Positions 6,019 to 6,856 of a DNA stretch of 6,856 nt are shown here, piece by piece. Under the pieces are notes generated by a model, which worked only from the letters and a program-made list of their open reading frames with translations, had not been told where the DNA came from and made no database searches. The stretch is from Desulfobacteraceae bacterium (GTDB lineage Bacteria; Desulfobacterota; Desulfobacteria; Desulfobacterales; Desulfobacteraceae): contig JAABSK010000149.1 of assembly GCA_011390435.1 (NCBI GenBank), forward strand, positions 1-6,856, read 5' to 3'. Each line of letters begins with the position of its first letter. Within the stretch, counting starts at the first letter, position 1. The position numbers and the translations under genes were made by a program.

Positions 6019-6811
6019 AGCGGCAGCCTATTTAAAACAGGCGATCGACAGGCAACCGGATGCCGGCGTGCTGGCTGGAACCGGTCTTTCAGACACCCTG
6101 ACAGCACTGGACATCACCCACCGTTTTCCATATGAAACCATTCCTCACTTTCCCGTGTCCACTGTGGAAAGCCACAAAGGGCAGTTGTGTTTCGGAACCA
6201 TTGCAGACCGGTTTATCATGATGCTGCAGGGCCGGTTTCACCTTTACGAAGGGTATTCTCCCTCCCAGGTGACCTTTCCGGTACGGGTGATGCAGGAGAT
6301 GGGGGTTCAGACCCTGATCCTGAGCAATGCTGCCGGCGGTGTCAATCTTGATTTTACAGCCGGCGATATCATGATCATCCACGATCATATCAATCTCACC
6401 GGGAAAAACCCGCTGACCGGCCCCAATGAAGATGACTGGGGGGTAAGGTTTCCTGACATGACACAGGTCTACAGTCCCGGGTTGATCCAGCTGGCCCATG
6501 CAGCAGCAGCCCAGGAAAACATCTGCATCCAGAAGGGCGTCTATGCCGGGCTGACCGGTCCCAGCCTTGAGACACCGGCTGAAACCCGGTTCCTCAAGGC
6601 TGTCGGCTGCGATGCTGTCGGGTTTTCAACGGTTATGGAAGCCATTGCCGGGGTTCATGCCGGCATGGACATTCTGGGAGTATCCATGATCACCAATATC
6701 AATAACCCGGATGCTCCGGAAAAAACCACGCTGGACAGCGTGCTTGAAACCGCACAGAAGGCATCCATCCCCTTTGGCCGACTGCTTGGCGCTGTTCTCT
6801 CCCGGATTTAA
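5990..6811 (+). CDS. Purine nucleoside phosphorylase, trimeric (PNP/MTAP) family
   Basis: A 273-residue enzyme of the low-molecular-mass purine nucleoside phosphorylase family, which splits purine ribonucleosides with phosphate into base and ribose-1-phosphate in salvage. Visible motifs are LAGTGLSD (28-35, phosphate loop), HKG (62-64), GRFHLYEGYS (81-90, with phosphate- and sugar-contacting Arg82, His84 and Tyr86), LSNAAGGVN (111-119), GVYAGLTGPSLETPAE (183-198, with purine-binding Glu194), GCDAVGFSTVMEAIAG (206-221) and SMITNINNP (232-240, with Asn236). Glu194 and Asn236 favour 6-oxopurines over adenine. The family's late histidine (human His257, which contacts the ribose 5'-OH) aligns with Leu248 here, as in methylthioadenosine phosphorylases, so a 5'-modified nucleoside such as methylthioinosine is possible. 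I therefore give no gene symbol. The frame is open upstream to about 5708, but the strong AAAGGAG before 5990 and family length fix this start. It overlaps the desulfurase gene by 29 bases. Confidence 0.9.
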   Translation: MEHLRTQAIEAAAYLKQAIDRQPDAGVLAGTGLSDTLTALDITHRFPYETIPHFPVSTVESHKGQLCFGTIADRFIMMLQGRFHLYEGYSPSQVTFPVRVMQEMGVQTLILSNAAGGVNLDFTAGDIMIIHDHINLTGKNPLTGPNEDDWGVRFPDMTQVYSPGLIQLAHAAAAQENICIQKGVYAGLTGPSLETPAETRFLKAVGCDAVGFSTVMEAIAGVHAGMDILGVSMITNINNPDAPEKTTLDSVLETAQKASIPFGRLLGAVLSRI

Positions 6812-6856
6812 GCCGTCAACAGATTGACCACCTGGCTGGCAATCATCAGGCCGAAA
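6808..6856 (-). CDS. C-terminal end of a leftward gene, cut by window edge
   Basis: Read leftward, the final bases encode fifteen residues, Phe-Gly-Leu-Met-Ile-Ala-Ser-Gln-Val-Val-Asn-Leu-Leu-Thr-Ala, followed by a TAA whose bases (6810-6808) overlap the phosphorylase stop. The peptide is mostly hydrophobic, as in the last helix of a membrane protein or a buried helix, but this is too short to name. The alternative is that these bases are simply the 3' flank of the phosphorylase gene. The convergent, overlapping arrangement is similar to the 6-base gap at 4100-4105. Confidence 0.3.
   Translation of the reverse strand, partial: FGLMIASQVVNLLTA

Noticed and set aside
1..6856. Mobile element, defence system, CRISPR array, tRNA or rRNA
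   Set aside because: No transposase, integrase, nuclease or toxin-like protein, no regularly spaced repeats, and no recognisable structured RNA gene were seen. All sizeable coding regions belong to metabolic, regulatory or scaffold families.

Overview
This window looks like a stretch of ordinary bacterial chromosome. It carries six complete genes plus the ends of two more, tightly packed and in three divergent or convergent blocks. I see no RNA gene, insertion sequence, CRISPR array or prophage signature. The FapA-family protein with a long N-terminal extension, the TIGR01977-type cysteine desulfurase and the general codon flavour remind me of sulfate-reducing Desulfobacterota (Desulfobacteraceae-like). 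That assignment is an impression from protein families, not from any marker gene.

Positions 1-1910 read leftward as one apparent operon: an XRE-cupin transcription regulator, then the large subunit of a 3-isopropylmalate dehydratase/homoaconitase-type enzyme (leuC), then the first bases of what should be the small subunit (leuD), cut by the window edge. The operon's promoter has a perfect -35 box and a near-consensus -10 box. The -10 box lies inside a 37-bp near-perfect palindrome, which is the layout expected for autoregulation by the adjacent regulator.

Positions 1911-2050 are an AT-rich divergent intergenic region. Rightward from it, 2051-4099 encodes a 682-residue FapA/DUF342 protein with no flagellar neighbours in view. 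Its N-terminal extension holds two copies of a 24-residue pattern that resembles the cyclic-di-GMP-binding motif of MshEN domains. This is the most interesting lead in the window.

Positions 4106-4708 (leftward) encode a YigZ/IMPACT-family protein whose stop codon lies only 6 bp from the fapA-like stop codon. From a second divergent promoter region (4709-4809), a two-gene rightward unit follows: a class V aminotransferase-fold cysteine desulfurase (4810-6018) and a trimeric-type purine nucleoside phosphorylase (5990-6811). These overlap by 29 bases and are probably translationally coupled. The phosphorylase has a leucine where the family usually has the ribose-5'-OH-binding histidine, which raises the possibility of a 5'-modified substrate. 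The last 49 bases contain the apparent tail of a leftward gene that overlaps the phosphorylase stop codon.
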